The position numbers and the translations under genes are program-made. Below, one piece after another: positions 1 through 15,416 of a DNA stretch of 64,000 nucleotides. The notes beneath the pieces are model-generated. The model had not been told where the DNA came from, made no database searches, and worked only from the letters and a program-made list of their open reading frames with translations. Origin of the DNA: Macrobrachium rosenbergii (lineage: Eukaryota; Arthropoda; Malacostraca; Decapoda; Palaemonidae); assembly GCF_040412425.1 (NCBI RefSeq), contig NC_089763.1:56210087-56274086 (forward strand), read 5' to 3'. Within the stretch, counting starts at the first letter, position 1; each line of letters begins with the position of its first letter.

Positions 1-467
1 CATGATATGGCAATAATTGATTCAGAATTATATTGCTCTTTGCAGTTTTAATGTATAAGCCCACGGATACACGGCAGCGCCACCAGTCCATGATTTTGTT
101 TCGGATCAAGTCGTTTTGTGAATGGAAAATAAAACGATGCCGTTCTGTATATTGAGGTTCATGCAATTCTCACAGCACACATATACTGGGTGGAAAAACC
201 TTATATTCCGGTGCCCGGGGAATTCCGTTTTCAGAACACAGAATGCTTTAATCATGGTAACTGCTGACCTCGCCTTCCTTTTTCGAGAATATCAAAATGC
301 AAGTGTTAAAATAACGAATAAATTTTAAAGCGATAAATTTTGTGAAAAAAAAATCTACATCCTTTTTCATGAGCCTTATGTACATAGCGCGTAATGTCTT
401 TCACAGATTTTATATTTAGCTGCCCATTCTTATGTCTATTTTTTTAAAAATCGGCGGGCACACATTT
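1..467. other. Unannotated AT-rich sequence
   Basis: No recognisable gene or repeat. A 68-codon open frame at 122-328 has no domain I recognise and ordinary AT-rich composition, so it is probably chance. Confidence 0.5.
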
Positions 468-950
<483 letters not shown>

Positions 951-988
951 TTCTACTAATGCACAGAACAATTGTGTATGTGATAAAG

Positions 989-991
<3 letters not shown>

Positions 992-1056
<65 letters not shown>
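992..1056. repeat. (TA)n microsatellite
   Basis: Uninterrupted TA repeat of about 65 bp, just right of the palindrome. Confidence 0.97.
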
Positions 1057-3233
<2,177 letters not shown>

Positions 3234-3357
3234 TATTTAGTGTATATATTTACTGGATACCTGATACATGATGGATTAACCCTTGTCTGTCTACTTGTAA
3301 AATACACGGACGAGGTTAATCCATGATGTATTAGATATTTAGTATGTATACTAAATA
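3234..3357. repeat. Imperfect foldback (inverted-repeat) element
   Basis: The left arm 3234-3287 and right arm 3309-3357 are imperfect reverse complements. The best-matched core is CATGATGGATTAAC on the left against GTTAATCCATGATG on the right. The loop is about 21 bp. The outer ends both carry TATTTAGT/ACTAAATA. The size and structure resemble a small MITE or the relic of a hairpin repeat. Confidence 0.7.
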
Positions 3358-5012
3358 AAAACCAATAAGGCTCCAGTAATCAATAAAATCCAAAGTATGA
3401 AAGCTATGGTGAATGAAAGTTACTTTATTAACTCAGATAAAATATTAATAAATTTTACTGTAAACGCAAGTTCCTAATTTCACAGATCTTACATATTCAG
3501 TATAGCCAATATGAAGTACATGCCTGTAGGGCGTTTCTGTGACCTTCACCTGAATAACTGATATATCTGTGTCTGCAAACACACTACTGAAGCTTGCAGC
3601 TAATCACTATGTATAACACTGCTCATGTGACACATATTTCTTTAATCACTGATCACAGTTCATTCAAAACTTAATACTTACACGTAAACGTGATTAATGT
3701 TGAATCCACTGTCACATACAGTCTCGGCAATTTCGATTTTCCAAACACACTCGTGACTCATCTGACTGTTTTACCTTGACTGTTAGTGATGAATATGCAA
3801 ATGGACTTCCATGCACAGGAACATGAATATAAGAAAAGACATCCAATCTTAAGAAATAATAATAACAAATGCCGAGGCTCAAGGACGGTAATGATGAAAA
3901 TCATGTTTTGTTACTATACACGAAGTTTTTATTCAGTGCAAGATTCCATCATGAAATTCCACTAATGAAATACCGTAATACCAAAGTCTGGGAAATAAGG
4001 TAAAATGAATACATGGCAGTTGCAATACATTACATGAACATAATATACCATTTCCATTTAATGATACCTTACAGTATCAAAGCCAAACCTTTAGCTCCCT
4101 TTCTAATATTCCTTATTGCTGTCTTATCCAAAGCATTGCTCAGGTATCCACTGGCTCAGTGCAGGTCCTCTTGACAAGGAGGGTGCATCTAGGTTAGTTT
4201 GCCGGTGGATGTCGATCCTTTATGTGCCTTTTCCAAAGGTGTGTTAAGCTTGCATAGACCACGTCTAAAAGTATATTGGATTACCATTTATTCATCGGGT
4301 TGTTTCCCTCCTCGATCGCTAATTTGAATACGAGGTGTGAAGTGGTAATGCTGAGATACATGGGAAACTCAGGAGGGTGCGCAGAACCCACACAAATACA
4401 GAGCCCCGCCTAGGAATAGTGCACTTCTTTACTGATGATCTGGAGAATGGCCAGCGAAGGTAATAGCATGGGCCCTCCGACAGCCAAAGATGAGGCCTGC
4501 CAAAAGTGGTGGCCAGTAACCCTACTTTAGGCAAGGAAATGTTGAGCCACCCGTGGTTGTGTTCTTGGTCTAAGGTAATCCTCTAAGGCTTGTTAGTGTC
4601 TATGTTGGCGTCTGCACCTGGCATCGTTTTTGAGAGAGAACCAGCGCAAAACTTAGAGACAATTGTGGCTGTTAATTTGTTAGGCTGAATGAACATTACT
4701 GGGAGACAGTGAAGTTTCACTAAGATTTAGTCTAACAAAGATGAAACTCAAATTCCCAAGGAGTTTATGCTGTGTTGACGTGAGATGACACGGCTTAAGG
4801 CACCTGGCCTATGCATCTTAAATTCCCGAATTTTTTTCGGCGGCTTGTGCTTGTTCCTTTATAAACATAAAGCTGACTTATGTGTTACTTGGAAATGGTT
4901 ATCAACAGAAAACGATACATAAATAGGATAATGCTAGTAAATTATCAATATATCAAAAGGCGACAACAAAACAATGATACATTTAAATCTTATGGATTCA
5001 CATGTAGAGGCA
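3358..5012. other. Unannotated sequence with a GC-richer patch
   Basis: No gene recognised. Roughly 4110-4560 is visibly less AT-rich than its surroundings and contains a 71-codon minus-strand open frame (4534-4319) with no recognisable motif. It may be an unrecognised repeat. Confidence 0.4.
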
Positions 5013-5026
5013 ACACACACACACAC

Positions 5027-5107
<81 letters not shown>
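5013..5107. repeat. Compound (CA)n(TA)n microsatellite
   Basis: CA repeat at 5013-5027 running into TA repeat to 5107. Confidence 0.97.
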
Positions 5108-5108
<1 letters not shown>

Positions 5109-6254
5109 TTGAGTGTAGGGATGTGGGTGTATAATATTTTATGAATTGATCACAGTGACCTCTTAACTTCGTGTGTCTGTTTGTATAGATGTACGTATGT
5201 GCGGTTGTTCTTGATGAAATACTAGAGATAGATTAAATGGTTTGGCCTTAGAATTCTTGTATCTGTTGGCTGAAGAAACGATAAATTCAATGTTTCAAAA
5301 AATAAATAGGCTTCAGATGTTGCGTCAGTTGTAAAATATATTAGAAATTCACGACGAATCACGTTATTGTTTAACGTAAAAATTGATTCAGATGGTTTTA
5401 AAGTACACTCCTTTTACCAGGTAGGGAAATAACAGTAACATGAAATTTCAAATTGACCCGATTTTCCGGTAGCTTGTCTTACTCTGTGTGCGTGTTCACG
5501 TTGCTGTTGTAGAGGCTTAATTTAGGATACCTTAGAGGGATCAGATAGTGTTTCCTATTCCAGGAAAAATGTTTTCAAGCCGTGGCAAGCTTGCCCGCGC
5601 TTGCCCCTGGGGTACGGTAGGTCCTTCCTGCTCTGCTTCTCCTTGCTCTACGGAGCCGAGAAAAGCGTCGTAATAACAAGGGCCAAATAAAACCGGAAGA
5701 ATTACGGTGGCGGCCGCGGCGACACTTACGAATCCTGGGGAGCTCATATATGCAGGCCTCGCTTAGGCTGCCTGGCTAGCATACAACACATTAAGGGCCA
5801 ATTTCATATACTTTACGATGGAACCTTGGCGCTACTGGCGAATACAAAGCTTCACACTAGCCCATGATACTACTGGAAAATACGAAACTCGGCACAAAAT
5901 CCTATATTGAGGAGCTTTATGACCCCTAATAAACTCTTGCTAGCTCCGAGGCCACGGGTTTTATCAACCTGTGATATGGTTATTAATATTTCGAGATGGC
6001 TGCCGACCCTCTAGGATGATGGTAGGAATGTGCGATGCGGGGATGGGGCTGGTGGGGGGAGGGGTAATCAGGTGGTGTCATAAAGGGTTGGAGATTGACG
6101 GTGAATTTTGTTTTGTTTTATTAACGAGGTCAAACTTACTCGAATAATTAATTTATTATAAAGTTACGCTTTGACAGAAAGCTTCCCCATCGCTATGTCG
6201 AAAGGTCTGCTGCTTCTTAACATTATTTGGTCGGGGTAATATTTTTTGTTGTTC

Positions 6255-6255
<1 letters not shown>
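5108..6255. other. Unannotated sequence with a GC-rich patch
   Basis: The patch at about 5540-5760 is GC-rich and contains a CGGCCGCGGCG cluster. A minus-strand 68-codon frame there (5747-5541) begins with a short hydrophobic stretch like a signal peptide, but it has no homology I recognise and no clear splice context. I treat it as unproven. Confidence 0.35.

Positions 6256-6321
<66 letters not shown>
6256..6321. repeat. (GA)n microsatellite at a SINE end
   Basis: About 66 bp of GA, directly abutting the 3' end of the minus-strand SINE that follows. Confidence 0.97.
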
Positions 6322-6323
<2 letters not shown>

Positions 6324-6600
6324 TTAAGTATACCTTAGTTTAACCAGACCACTGAGCTGATTAACAGCTCTCTTAGGGCTGGCCCGAAGGATTAGGCTTA
6401 GTTTACGTGGCTAAGAACCAATTGGTTACCTAGCAACGGGACCTACAGCTTATTGCGGAATCCGAACCACATTACAGCGAGAAATGAATTTCTATCACCA
6501 AAAATAAATTCCTCTAATTCTTCATTGGCCGGCCGGTGAATCGAACGCGGGTCTAGGAGAGTGCTAGCCGAGTACGATATCGACTCATCTAATGAGGTTG
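6322..6600 (-). mobile_element. tRNA-derived SINE (decapod-type), near full length
   Basis: Read on the minus strand from about 6600, it starts with a tRNA-like head that includes the B-box-like GCGTTCGATTC (about 6535-6550) and ends at 6322 against the adjacent (GA)n tract. The body contains TGGCTAAGAACCAATTGG when read on the plus strand (6398-6423 region). I recognise this as a high-copy family seen in decapod genomes, from memory only. A fragment of the same family lies at 27485-27590. Confidence 0.8.
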
Positions 6601-7264
6601 TTTTAAATGTTATTTAGAAATTCATGAAAGAATTTAATCTTGTAGAATCCTCTGAATTGGTGTTCCCTCTTATCCACTTAATGCTCCTTCATCAGGTCTT
6701 GAGAACACACAGATATCAACAAGAGTGCATATTTGTAATAGTTTCGTCAGAAGGAACATACGATTAAAACTAAATATCTTATTGTTGTTATTATTTTAGT
6801 TTCATGGTTTGGCAGGCCTAATGTTATTTATCCTTCCCGTATCGGAGAACAGCAAAGAATTTCCGTTTAATGATGGTGTTGAATATAATGTCCTTTTCTT
6901 CAACTACCCTGTGTGAAGTTTCTTTGCTGCTATTGTGATTACGCTCACACACTAGTCTGAGACAGTTAATGCGTAAACAGTAATGCGGGTGTTGCATTTG
7001 TAATTAATTATGTCTGTATGGTCACACGCTACATATTCTGATTAATGTCCATAGAGAAATTATCCAAAGGAGGTTCCTTTATTACGTAAAGTAAAATTGG
7101 TTACCAATCTGTTTTTATGTCTTGACATACAGCAACGCATTAAGTTGATTCCAGTTAATTTTAAGTGATATCCGTGCTGCATCAGAACTGGGATTTACGG
7201 CTTATTTATTGCATGGTATATTTCGGGAACTTCTGGAATAGAACGTTAGATGTTTCATTGTTAT
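6601..7264. other. Unannotated AT-rich sequence
   Basis: Nothing recognised on either strand. Confidence 0.5.
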
Positions 7265-7269
7265 TCAAC

Positions 7270-7415
7270 AAATTTGGCCCGTCTAGCGAAACCTATAAGG
7301 TACTGAAAACTACGAATGATATGGATATTTCTACCCCAAACTAGATTCGAACCAAAGACTCAAATGAAAGGCAAGGGTGCTTCTAACTGACCCACACAGA
7401 TCATAAAAGAACGTG
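7270..7415 (-). mobile_element. tRNA-derived SINE copy 1
   Basis: On the minus strand the segment reads TGGGTCAGTTAG (A-box-like), then TTTGCCTTTCATTTGA-type sequence, then GGTTCGAATCT (B box) and GTTTGGGGTA. The order and spacing match the copy at 7690-7840. The body after the B box is short and AT-rich. Confidence 0.65.
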
Positions 7416-7439
7416 GAACGTAAGTACTTGCATATCTTG

Positions 7440-7560
7440 CACACCAGTGAGTTTTATTTAAGAGTGTGGGTTTGATCCCAGTGTGGGGTATCTTTTTGTT
7501 TTTGTTACACGTGTGATTATGTGTTGATTGCTTCCATCATATTCTCTCAGAATGGGTAAT
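7440..7560 (+). mobile_element. tRNA-derived SINE copy 2, head degraded
   Basis: GGGTTTGATCCCAGTGTGGGGTA (B-box region, about 7466-7489) is followed by a body with ACACGTGTGATTATGTGTTGATTGCTTCCATCA-like sequence. That body aligns with the same segment of copy 3. The A-box part is not clear. Confidence 0.6.
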
Positions 7561-7689
7561 TCGAATGGAATGTTGTCACTTGAGTCTCTGGTATTTCTCC
7601 CGGGAAGTGCTGTACAACTTGCAGGTATGAAAGTGTGCAGCCCGCCCAGGTAGAACCTCAGGTACTGGGCAAGTACATAGGTTCCACCT

Positions 7690-7840
7690 TTTATATATGA
7701 TTATGTTGGTCAGCTGGTGTCGCCTTTGCCTTTCATGAGAAAATCTTGTGTTCGATCCTGATGTGAGGTAGATATTTATTCCCATTACATACGTGATTGT
7801 GTGCTGATTATTTCCATCACGGATAATGATTGGTAGTAGT
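7690..7840 (+). mobile_element. tRNA-derived SINE copy 3
   Basis: It shows an A-box-like TTGGTCAGCTGG (about 7706-7717) and a B-box-like TGTTCGATCCT (about 7750-7760), followed by the body segment TACGTGATTGTGTGCTGATT. Together with copies 1 and 2 it forms a three-copy nest in under 600 bp. These are SINE heads and not tRNA genes: cloverleaf pairing is poor and a body follows. Confidence 0.7.
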
Positions 7841-7851
7841 ATAGATCTTTT

Positions 7852-7963
7852 GGTAATTTTGTCAAAGCATTTATACATGGCTTTGACAATTTTTTAAGTC
7901 TATTGTAAGATCCTTTTCCAGGGTGTGGGAAAAGTCATATATAAATGCTTTGAGAGAATTACC
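7852..7963. repeat. Inverted repeat with 30-bp arms
   Basis: The arm 7852-7881 (GGTAATTTTGTCAAAGCATT...) pairs with 7934-7963 (...AATGCTTTGAGAGAATTACC) with a few mismatches across a loop of about 52 bp. A plus-strand open frame of 87 codons (7925-8188) overlaps the right arm. It has no recognisable domain. Confidence 0.7.
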
Positions 7964-8320
7964 CTAAGATGTATTGAAGGGGCCATTATTACATCAAGGA
8001 ATACCTTTCATGGAAACTTGGACATTGTTGAGAATACAATTATAACCGAAGAGATATGCAAGTGCGCAGGTATCCATAACTTTAGGAATATTTCTAGTCT
8101 TTCTGATTTATTAAAAAATCAAAGTACTATTTTAGAACAAAAACGCCTTGTTGGCACTTCGGTGTACGACTCCAGGTTTCTTGTATAGAGGTAGGTCTCG
8201 TAGAAATTTTATGTTTATTTTTATATTTGTTCTCGTGCATGAATTTTTTCTCTAAGTGGGATGAAATCTTCAAGTTTTGTACATATATCATTTAAATACG
8301 TTAGAAGTTTTATAACATTT

Positions 8321-8430
<110 letters not shown>

Positions 8431-8444
8431 TTCCAAATGAGATA

Positions 8445-8562
<118 letters not shown>

Positions 8563-8762
8563 GTACATGAATGTTTGTGTAAGGTTTTCGTATACAGCAA
8601 CCATTCGTACATACATACATGTTAACAAAGTTTGCTCAAGGTAGGATTATAGGGGATTCAATATTATGTAACTCGATATTCTTGGTTCCCTCTACTAATT
8701 GGCCTCCAATTACTTCACCTGTTGTAATCGATACCTCTCGTGAAGGTTTCAGGCACACACCC

Positions 8763-8795
<33 letters not shown>
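8763..8795. repeat. Short (GA)n microsatellite
   Basis: About 27 bp of pure GA followed by GCGAGAGAAAG. Confidence 0.95.
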
Positions 8796-8954
8796 AAGCG
8801 AAACTTACATAAGGAAACTGGTGCAATGCGATAGATATTCAGTAGCACTGCATAAATACAATTCTCAAGATGTGCTGTGGTAAGTGTAAATTTTGGGTAC
8901 TGTAGTAGAATTTAAAATTTTAATTTTTGAATGAGAAAAACATCTGTAAGTAAA

Positions 8955-9215
<261 letters not shown>

Positions 9216-10539
9216 TTAAGTAATTGAGTGTGCGTTTACTTACTTAAAAATCACAAATATGGGCGTCCTTTCTGTTTAGATGAATATACATTGATTGAGA
9301 AGTAATTAATTTTTGGGGGTTGATTTGTAGATTTGTATAGGATGTCCTATTAAGTAATTTCCGTAATGACTTTTTTATTATTTATCAGTAATTTTGTAAG
9401 ACTGTTTTTCTAAAAAAATATAAAGGCCTGATTATTGAAGATATTAGCCCCTATTAAGTAATTTCCTTAATGTATTATTGTAAGAACTTTCTTGATGAAG
9501 ATATTCCCTTATGTATAGAACTTTTTGTATCATATATTTTGCCCCTGAAAGTGAGCAAAGTACACGAAATAACTTGGCCCTCTGTCGTGTTGTTTTGTAG
9601 ATTTCTTGTGGTTTCAGCTGATTATGAAATCTATTGCATATCTGTGATTTTAAAGCCTATTTTGAAGCCTGCTGGAAACCAAACGTGACCTCTTATCACT
9701 TTGCTGTTTGTTACCTAGTGCTTGTTCCCTTTGAGAATGTTTTTGCTCCTTATTGACCAAGGCCCACATATAATACTTCGTCTCCTATTTTACGTAAATG
9801 CCAACAAGAAAGGTGTGATGCCTTGTAATCTGCTTCGTCGTAGACTGCTTAAATTTTCAGACCGCTTTTCTTGTGATTATCTTCGTTTGGTCTTCGAAAT
9901 ATATATTTGCTTTAGCAAAACAAAAGTGTCTGAAGAATTTAAAATTCTCAAAATTCTTCTAGCAATATAGTTTGAGTGCAAGACTTCTCTTCTGGATTAT
10001 CGCTACAGGAAACTGAGAACAGTACGTAATGCTGTGGCAAGAAAGTTTTTTTTTCTATAAATTACAGTCGCATTTGAGACAGTGCGTGGACTCGTCAGAC
10101 TATTTTTAACATTGTAATTGGCTGAACCCATCACTAAATGGCCAGTTAAATGTTCTTTTGGTACTGAGTGGGCTTCTTTTTACAAGAAATTTTAATCGTG
10201 TAGCTACTGTATAAGTAACGTAATTGTTTTTCAATTTAGATAACTATGGAAATTTCTGAAATTGACGATCTTTATATCTGAAAAGAAATATTATGGATTT
10301 TTGTCAGTCCTTTAGTGTTATCCTTAAAGTAATCTTTATGAAGATGAAAATTTAGATATCGCAAAAAGAAATAAATCAGATGCCGAGGAGACCGTAAACA
10401 TTTAGGGTTCTAAAACGAAGTATATAGTTAGTTAAGTGATCATATTACTTATGAAGAGCTAGCTAATGAACAGATGTCAAAGTAACAAGTTCAGGTACTT
10501 AAGCCAATAGTCTGTACAATATCACAGTGTATTATCAAG
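9216..10539. other. Unannotated sequence upstream of a Penelope-like relic
   Basis: A 23-bp direct repeat (CCTATTAAGTAATTTCCKTAATG) occurs at 9346-9368 and 9450-9472. Two plus-strand open frames (9470-9688, 72 codons; 9722-9970, 82 codons) have no motif I can assign. They could be N-terminal remains of the Penelope-like element that becomes recognisable at 10540, but this is a guess. Confidence 0.4.
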
Positions 10540-11700
10540 ATGTTGATTTTGAAGTCAAGTTAAATAGTAAATTTGAGTTTAAAATTGTTACCTTTGATGT
10601 TGCGTCATTATTTACTAAAGTCCAAATGTATGATTTAGTAATATTCTTATCGAAAGAAACACCCACATATGACTCTCCGTCACTTTGAAGTGTAATAATT
10701 AATTCGTTTAGAGTGTGCGTCAAAGACTGTAAATTTACATTTTCGACCAAAATTGAGAATGAGATTAGTAAGTTTTATGTGGAGTTTTTTAAACTAAATT
10801 ATTACTCAGCATTTTGCCTAAGGGTACATACTGGTATCGCTGTATAGGTGATAATGTTTAGTTATGTCATTAAATCCAATATTAGTGAAATTTTGATCAG
10901 ATGAAGGGTTGGTTGCCTCAGCTGAATATGCATTAAAGAGAAAAGAATGTCACTGCTGACGTCTCTAGGTATAGTAGTACTTGATGCAACCAAAGTTTCC
11001 AGTTTAAGGTATATCGAAACCAACAAATGTAAGTTTGTGTGCCAGTATTAATTAGATCTTCACAGTGAAGTCAAATTCTTCCATGTTTTTAAGAGTACTA
11101 AGGATTTGCAGAATAATGAGATGAAGAGATTGACGAGATATATGACATTTACGAAAACCCCAAATATCCAAAGATTCTCATAGACAAGCTTTTGAAAAAG
11201 GCTAACGAAACTTTGTATTCAAATAATGTCAGGGAATCTTTTCCAAATCATGGTGGTTTACCGGACCTCGAAAATTTTTATGAATTACCTAAGTGATTAT
11301 AGTAATATGATATCAGTCCAGTTTTCAAAACTGTATATAGGTGCTAGCAAAAGATAAACCCCTTTCTATTCTACAGGCATTCTCTATACCATTCTGTGTA
11401 GGCTTTGTAGAAAGTTGTTGTGGCTAGCCTGGAATATCAACATAAATACTCAGCAAGAACAGCACAGTTCCCGCTTGCTCTTTTTATCCATCTCAGAAAT
11501 CATGATTATCTAATCAGTGTGATGATGACCATTGTAATGTTATTTTGTTATGGTTATATTAGTGGGAATGTCATTGAGTCTGCATTCATAAGTACGTTTT
11601 CCAGAATACTTTTAAATTTGACCCTTGTATGCACAAATTAGACAGTCTCGTTATTGACAAAATAATGCAGAGCTGCACGATTATGAAATTGCTTTTCTGT
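10540..11700 (+). pseudogene. Decayed Penelope-like retroelement: RT core to GIY-YIG endonuclease
   Basis: Penelope-like elements encode a reverse transcriptase followed by a GIY-YIG endonuclease. Three-frame reading on the plus strand gives TFDVASLFTKVQMYDL (about 10590-10638), then VCVKDCKFTF (about 10715-10745), then YVEFFK (about 10778-10795). These match the order of Penelope RT blocks. The catalytic YxDD region reads WYRCIGDN near 10835, so an Asp is lost. Further on DEEIDEIYD, NPKYPKILIDKLLKKANE (about 11160-11215) and the endonuclease part KYSARTAQFPLALFIHLRNHD, with an in-frame VIESAFI, lie at about 11440-11600. The start of the endonuclease (GILYTILCRLC, about 11374-11406) is frameshifted. 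There are many stops and a deletion between KFTF and YVEFF. It is inactive. Confidence 0.87.
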
Positions 11701-11717
11701 GTCCTGGACTAATGGCT

Positions 11718-11718
11718 A

Positions 11719-11763
<45 letters not shown>
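11718..11763. repeat. (ATT)n microsatellite
   Basis: About 15 copies of ATT just downstream of the Penelope-like relic. Confidence 0.97.
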
Positions 11764-11827
11764 GCTAATTATGCCGCTACTACTGTTTTCCTTCTTTGTG
11801 CGTTTAATTATTATTATTGAATATATT

Positions 11828-11834
<7 letters not shown>

Positions 11835-11867
<33 letters not shown>
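11835..11867. repeat. Short (TA)n microsatellite
   Basis: About 33 bp of TA. The flanks share TTTTCCTTCTTTGTRYRTTTAATT (11788 region and 11867-11889), so the array sits between two short direct repeats. Confidence 0.95.
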
Positions 11868-11870
<3 letters not shown>

Positions 11871-12035
11871 CCTTCTTTGTATATTTAATTGAGTTACAAT
11901 CAACATTGTAATCAGTCATTGAATATGTCATACACTTACATTTATATACATAAACACGGCGAAACACAGTCACCACACACAGTCCCTGGGGTCACACGTG
12001 TTTAGTACTAGCTCCTGGGGATCAAATGTATAGTG

Positions 12036-12075
12036 CATTACGTGATGACTGAAATTTCAGTCATTACATGTAATG
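12036..12075. repeat. 40-bp near-perfect palindrome
   Basis: CATTACGTGATGACTGAAA (12036-12054) is followed by TTTCAGTCATTACATGTAATG (12055-12075). The arms match except for a two-base indel and one substitution, and there is no loop. It lies 10 bp left of a long TA/GA array. Confidence 0.85.
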
Positions 12076-12083
12076 ACTATATA

Positions 12084-12244
<161 letters not shown>

Positions 12245-12602
12245 GTATATATAATTCTTGTCAAGAAAAAAATGAGTGTAGGTTACGAAACACCACATTT
12301 TATTTGCGATGTGTTTCGTTATTCCTTCATAACAACATTCACAAGCCTAAAAAGAAGTTATGATCTTCAAAGGTAAATGATTATACGCAATTATTACTGC
12401 CTGGCAAAACGGAATAAAGAATATACTACCTTCAAAGAATACTGATAAATCATTGTTTGCAGCAATCATTAAATTTAACGAATGGTAAAAGAAAGTAAAG
12501 AGAAACACAGATCTATTTACAATAAAAACAGGGGATAGGATGAATTATCTAGGCTGTGATTTGGGTTACTAAGAAATGTTTTGATTGACCCAGAACTCTT
12601 TA

Positions 12603-13160
12603 TTAGTCATCTTCATTAAGAGTACCAAGATATCTTAAATTTTCAAGAGTTTTACTTGTGTTACATTCTTCTATATGCCATAGCATTGGCGATTTACTTG
12701 GCTTGGTCAGCAAGTAACCAGTACTAAGAGAAAAGCCATAATGCACAGATTTTGTCGGGACTGACATCTTAGACTGGACGATGTAGGTGGAGCTACAGGC
12801 GTCACACTGGTAACTATAGGTGATACTAGACAATGATATGGTGGCGGTTTATTTTTATAAATTAATAGTACATGGAAATAAGGTTGACGGTAAAATTGAG
12901 TTTTGGGTTCAAATGAGGACAGCTGTACTTAAAAGTTATTTTACAATTATCTTGTAACCTGGATCATTTTGCATATTTATTTTCACATTTTCATTGTGAA
13001 ATTTATACAGGAATTGCTTTATATCTTTATTTAATATATTATTACTATAAGCATTATTTTTGAAGTAGCTTAAAAGGAATTTTATTACTGATTCAAAGTG
13101 TTGCTAAGAGCTACAAAGATTATTATGGTCTGTGTAATAAAGATTTTTTTTTTTTTTTAT
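12603..13160 (-). pseudogene. Decayed Penelope-like element: RT C-terminus and GIY-YIG domain
   Basis: On the minus strand, SYFKNNAYSNNILNKDIKQF (about 13070-13010) resembles the segment after the RT palm in Penelope-like proteins. It is followed, after frameshifts, by a 76-codon open frame (12833-12603) containing TYSYQCDACSSTYI, SVHYGFSLSTGYLLTKPS and LWHIEECNTS. This is the GIY-YIG domain of the branch with a CxxC...HxxxC metal-binding pattern. The YIG core reads Tyr-Ile-Val and the following Thr is Ser, so the nuclease motif is damaged. It faces the element at 10540-11700 and is more diverged from it than one duplication would give, so the two are probably separate insertions. Confidence 0.85.
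13142..13160. repeat. Poly(T) tract
   Basis: About 17 T on the plus strand, within the 5' side of the minus-strand Penelope-like relic. Confidence 0.8.
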
Positions 13161-13541
13161 GTACTTCATGGGTAGGGAATCAAGCCCTGTAGAAATTCAT
13201 TTAAAGACCGGTAAAAGTGGTTATTCTGAAATCTTAGAGTTTAAGAGTGATTTGCTTGTTTCGATATTTTTGGTAATTTTCGTATTGGAAAAATTAAGAA
13301 TATTTTCTTCATGTTCTGCGGTAAATTGAATACAAAGGTTACCATTTAAGCCCATAATGGTTGTATATATATTTTAATACCGAAAGCCATAATGTTTTTT
13401 TTAAAGGTTTGAGAAGGTTATTAGGAAGGAGCAAAGAAAAGCTTAGGAAAAGAAATGTGGTGTAATTTAACCAATGCCCTCTTTTCCTGCTAAGAATATG
13501 GTGTCCCAAACATCTGTTTACTTTCACTGCATGACGAATGC

Positions 13542-13665
<124 letters not shown>

Positions 13666-14520
13666 GTTACGTATGAGGGCTTGGCTGATGAGTTTATTAC
13701 TTGATTAACGTAATTTATAAGGGCCTGCGGGCTAAGGACACATGTAACCTGTCAATTAAAGCTACAAATTAACCTCAAAGACAGCTGTTATAAATGAAAT
13801 AAGGTCGCCAGTCGAGGAGAACCCTCGACACAAAGAAAATACAGGAAATAAGGACTTTACGATAACCGTCGCCCGACTTTGGAAGCAGTCAATCTCTACT
13901 TGTTAATATGGTTTTAAAAACACAACGGCTCTTCTGAACAATGGTGTCGAGACACAAGGCTGCATAAAGAATATAAAATGACTTGCTTAACCTTCCCTAA
14001 TTCCTAGTTAATTCACTGGAATAGTTGAATGTCGCTAAACAATATAAATTATGCTTAATCTAGACTTCTTAAAAGCAAAATGTGCTTGGTTATTTAGGGT
14101 GGCGAAAGAATGAAACAAAGGGAAATGGAAATATAGGGAGAGATACTAGTAACTTGACGAAGTTTTGAACAAAAATTCCTGACTTACCGTTATACGAAGG
14201 TTGCTGCGCATCAACGGACGATCGGAAGTTCTGGGAGTAATTTGCCACTTCACTAGTAACATAAGACTATAAAGACAGAGGGACAAAGGGGCAAAGAGCC
14301 TGAAGAGCTGATGTGCTCCACTCGCGATAGTTAAGCTCTCTCTGCGACCTCTTGGGGTCACACACATGGTAACGTCTCTTTACACCCTCGGTGTCTGAAA
14401 CTTTGGTCAAAACATTCGCTGACATTGTACAGGGAAAGAAAGCTTAAGGTCGCCTACCATAAGGTTGATTGTGGAAATTTTTCCTACGAGGTTAAGTTCC
14501 TAATGCTACTGAGTTCTGTT
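13666..14520. other. Unannotated, moderately GC sequence
   Basis: No repeat recognised. A minus-strand 73-codon frame (14367-14146) has no assignable motif. Confidence 0.4.
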
Positions 14521-14559
14521 TTGTACAGACGTTAAATTTGAATTGCCTAGCGCTCCCCT

Positions 14560-14980
<421 letters not shown>

Positions 14981-15049
14981 TTTTTCCTTCTTGTTAGCAC
15001 TGGAAGCCAGGTTATATGTACGAGATAGCCCAGGAAAGTCCTAATGAGG

Positions 15050-15365
15050 GGTAAGTTGGTCGATATCTTGACATCTTATATCACCAGAAGCGTATATATA
15101 TTGTGTGTGTGTGATTCATACAGGCTGAAATAAGACACGAATGTTGGCACAAACATTATTTTAAAGTACGATAAGCTTAATAGGCAAAATGTATACAAAT
15201 CCTTAGTAATCCAGCTGACTGAAGCAAGTCGTATAATATCCAGTCGGATCTTTGTATGTCGCCTGATAATTCTTCCACTGTTTAGAAGTGAAAAATGCCA
15301 CACACTAGGTTGACAGCAGTTCAAAGAGATGTCCCTATTAAAAATTTTCAGTAGTTCTGCAGTTT
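15050..15365. other. Unannotated sequence
   Basis: It contains a minus-strand 82-codon open frame (15324-15076) without recognisable motif. A short GT run lies near 15103-15112. Confidence 0.4.
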
Positions 15366-15416
15366 TTACATATTTGCTGTTTACCGCAATCCAAATACTC
15401 TATATATAACTTTCTC

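Noticed and set aside
5541..5747. Small secreted protein with a signal-peptide-like start
   Set aside because: 68 codons in a GC patch, no homology, no transcript signals. The hydrophobic start alone is weak.
7690..7770. tRNA gene
   Set aside because: A and B boxes are present, but cloverleaf pairing is poor and a SINE body follows. The sequence is part of a three-copy nest.
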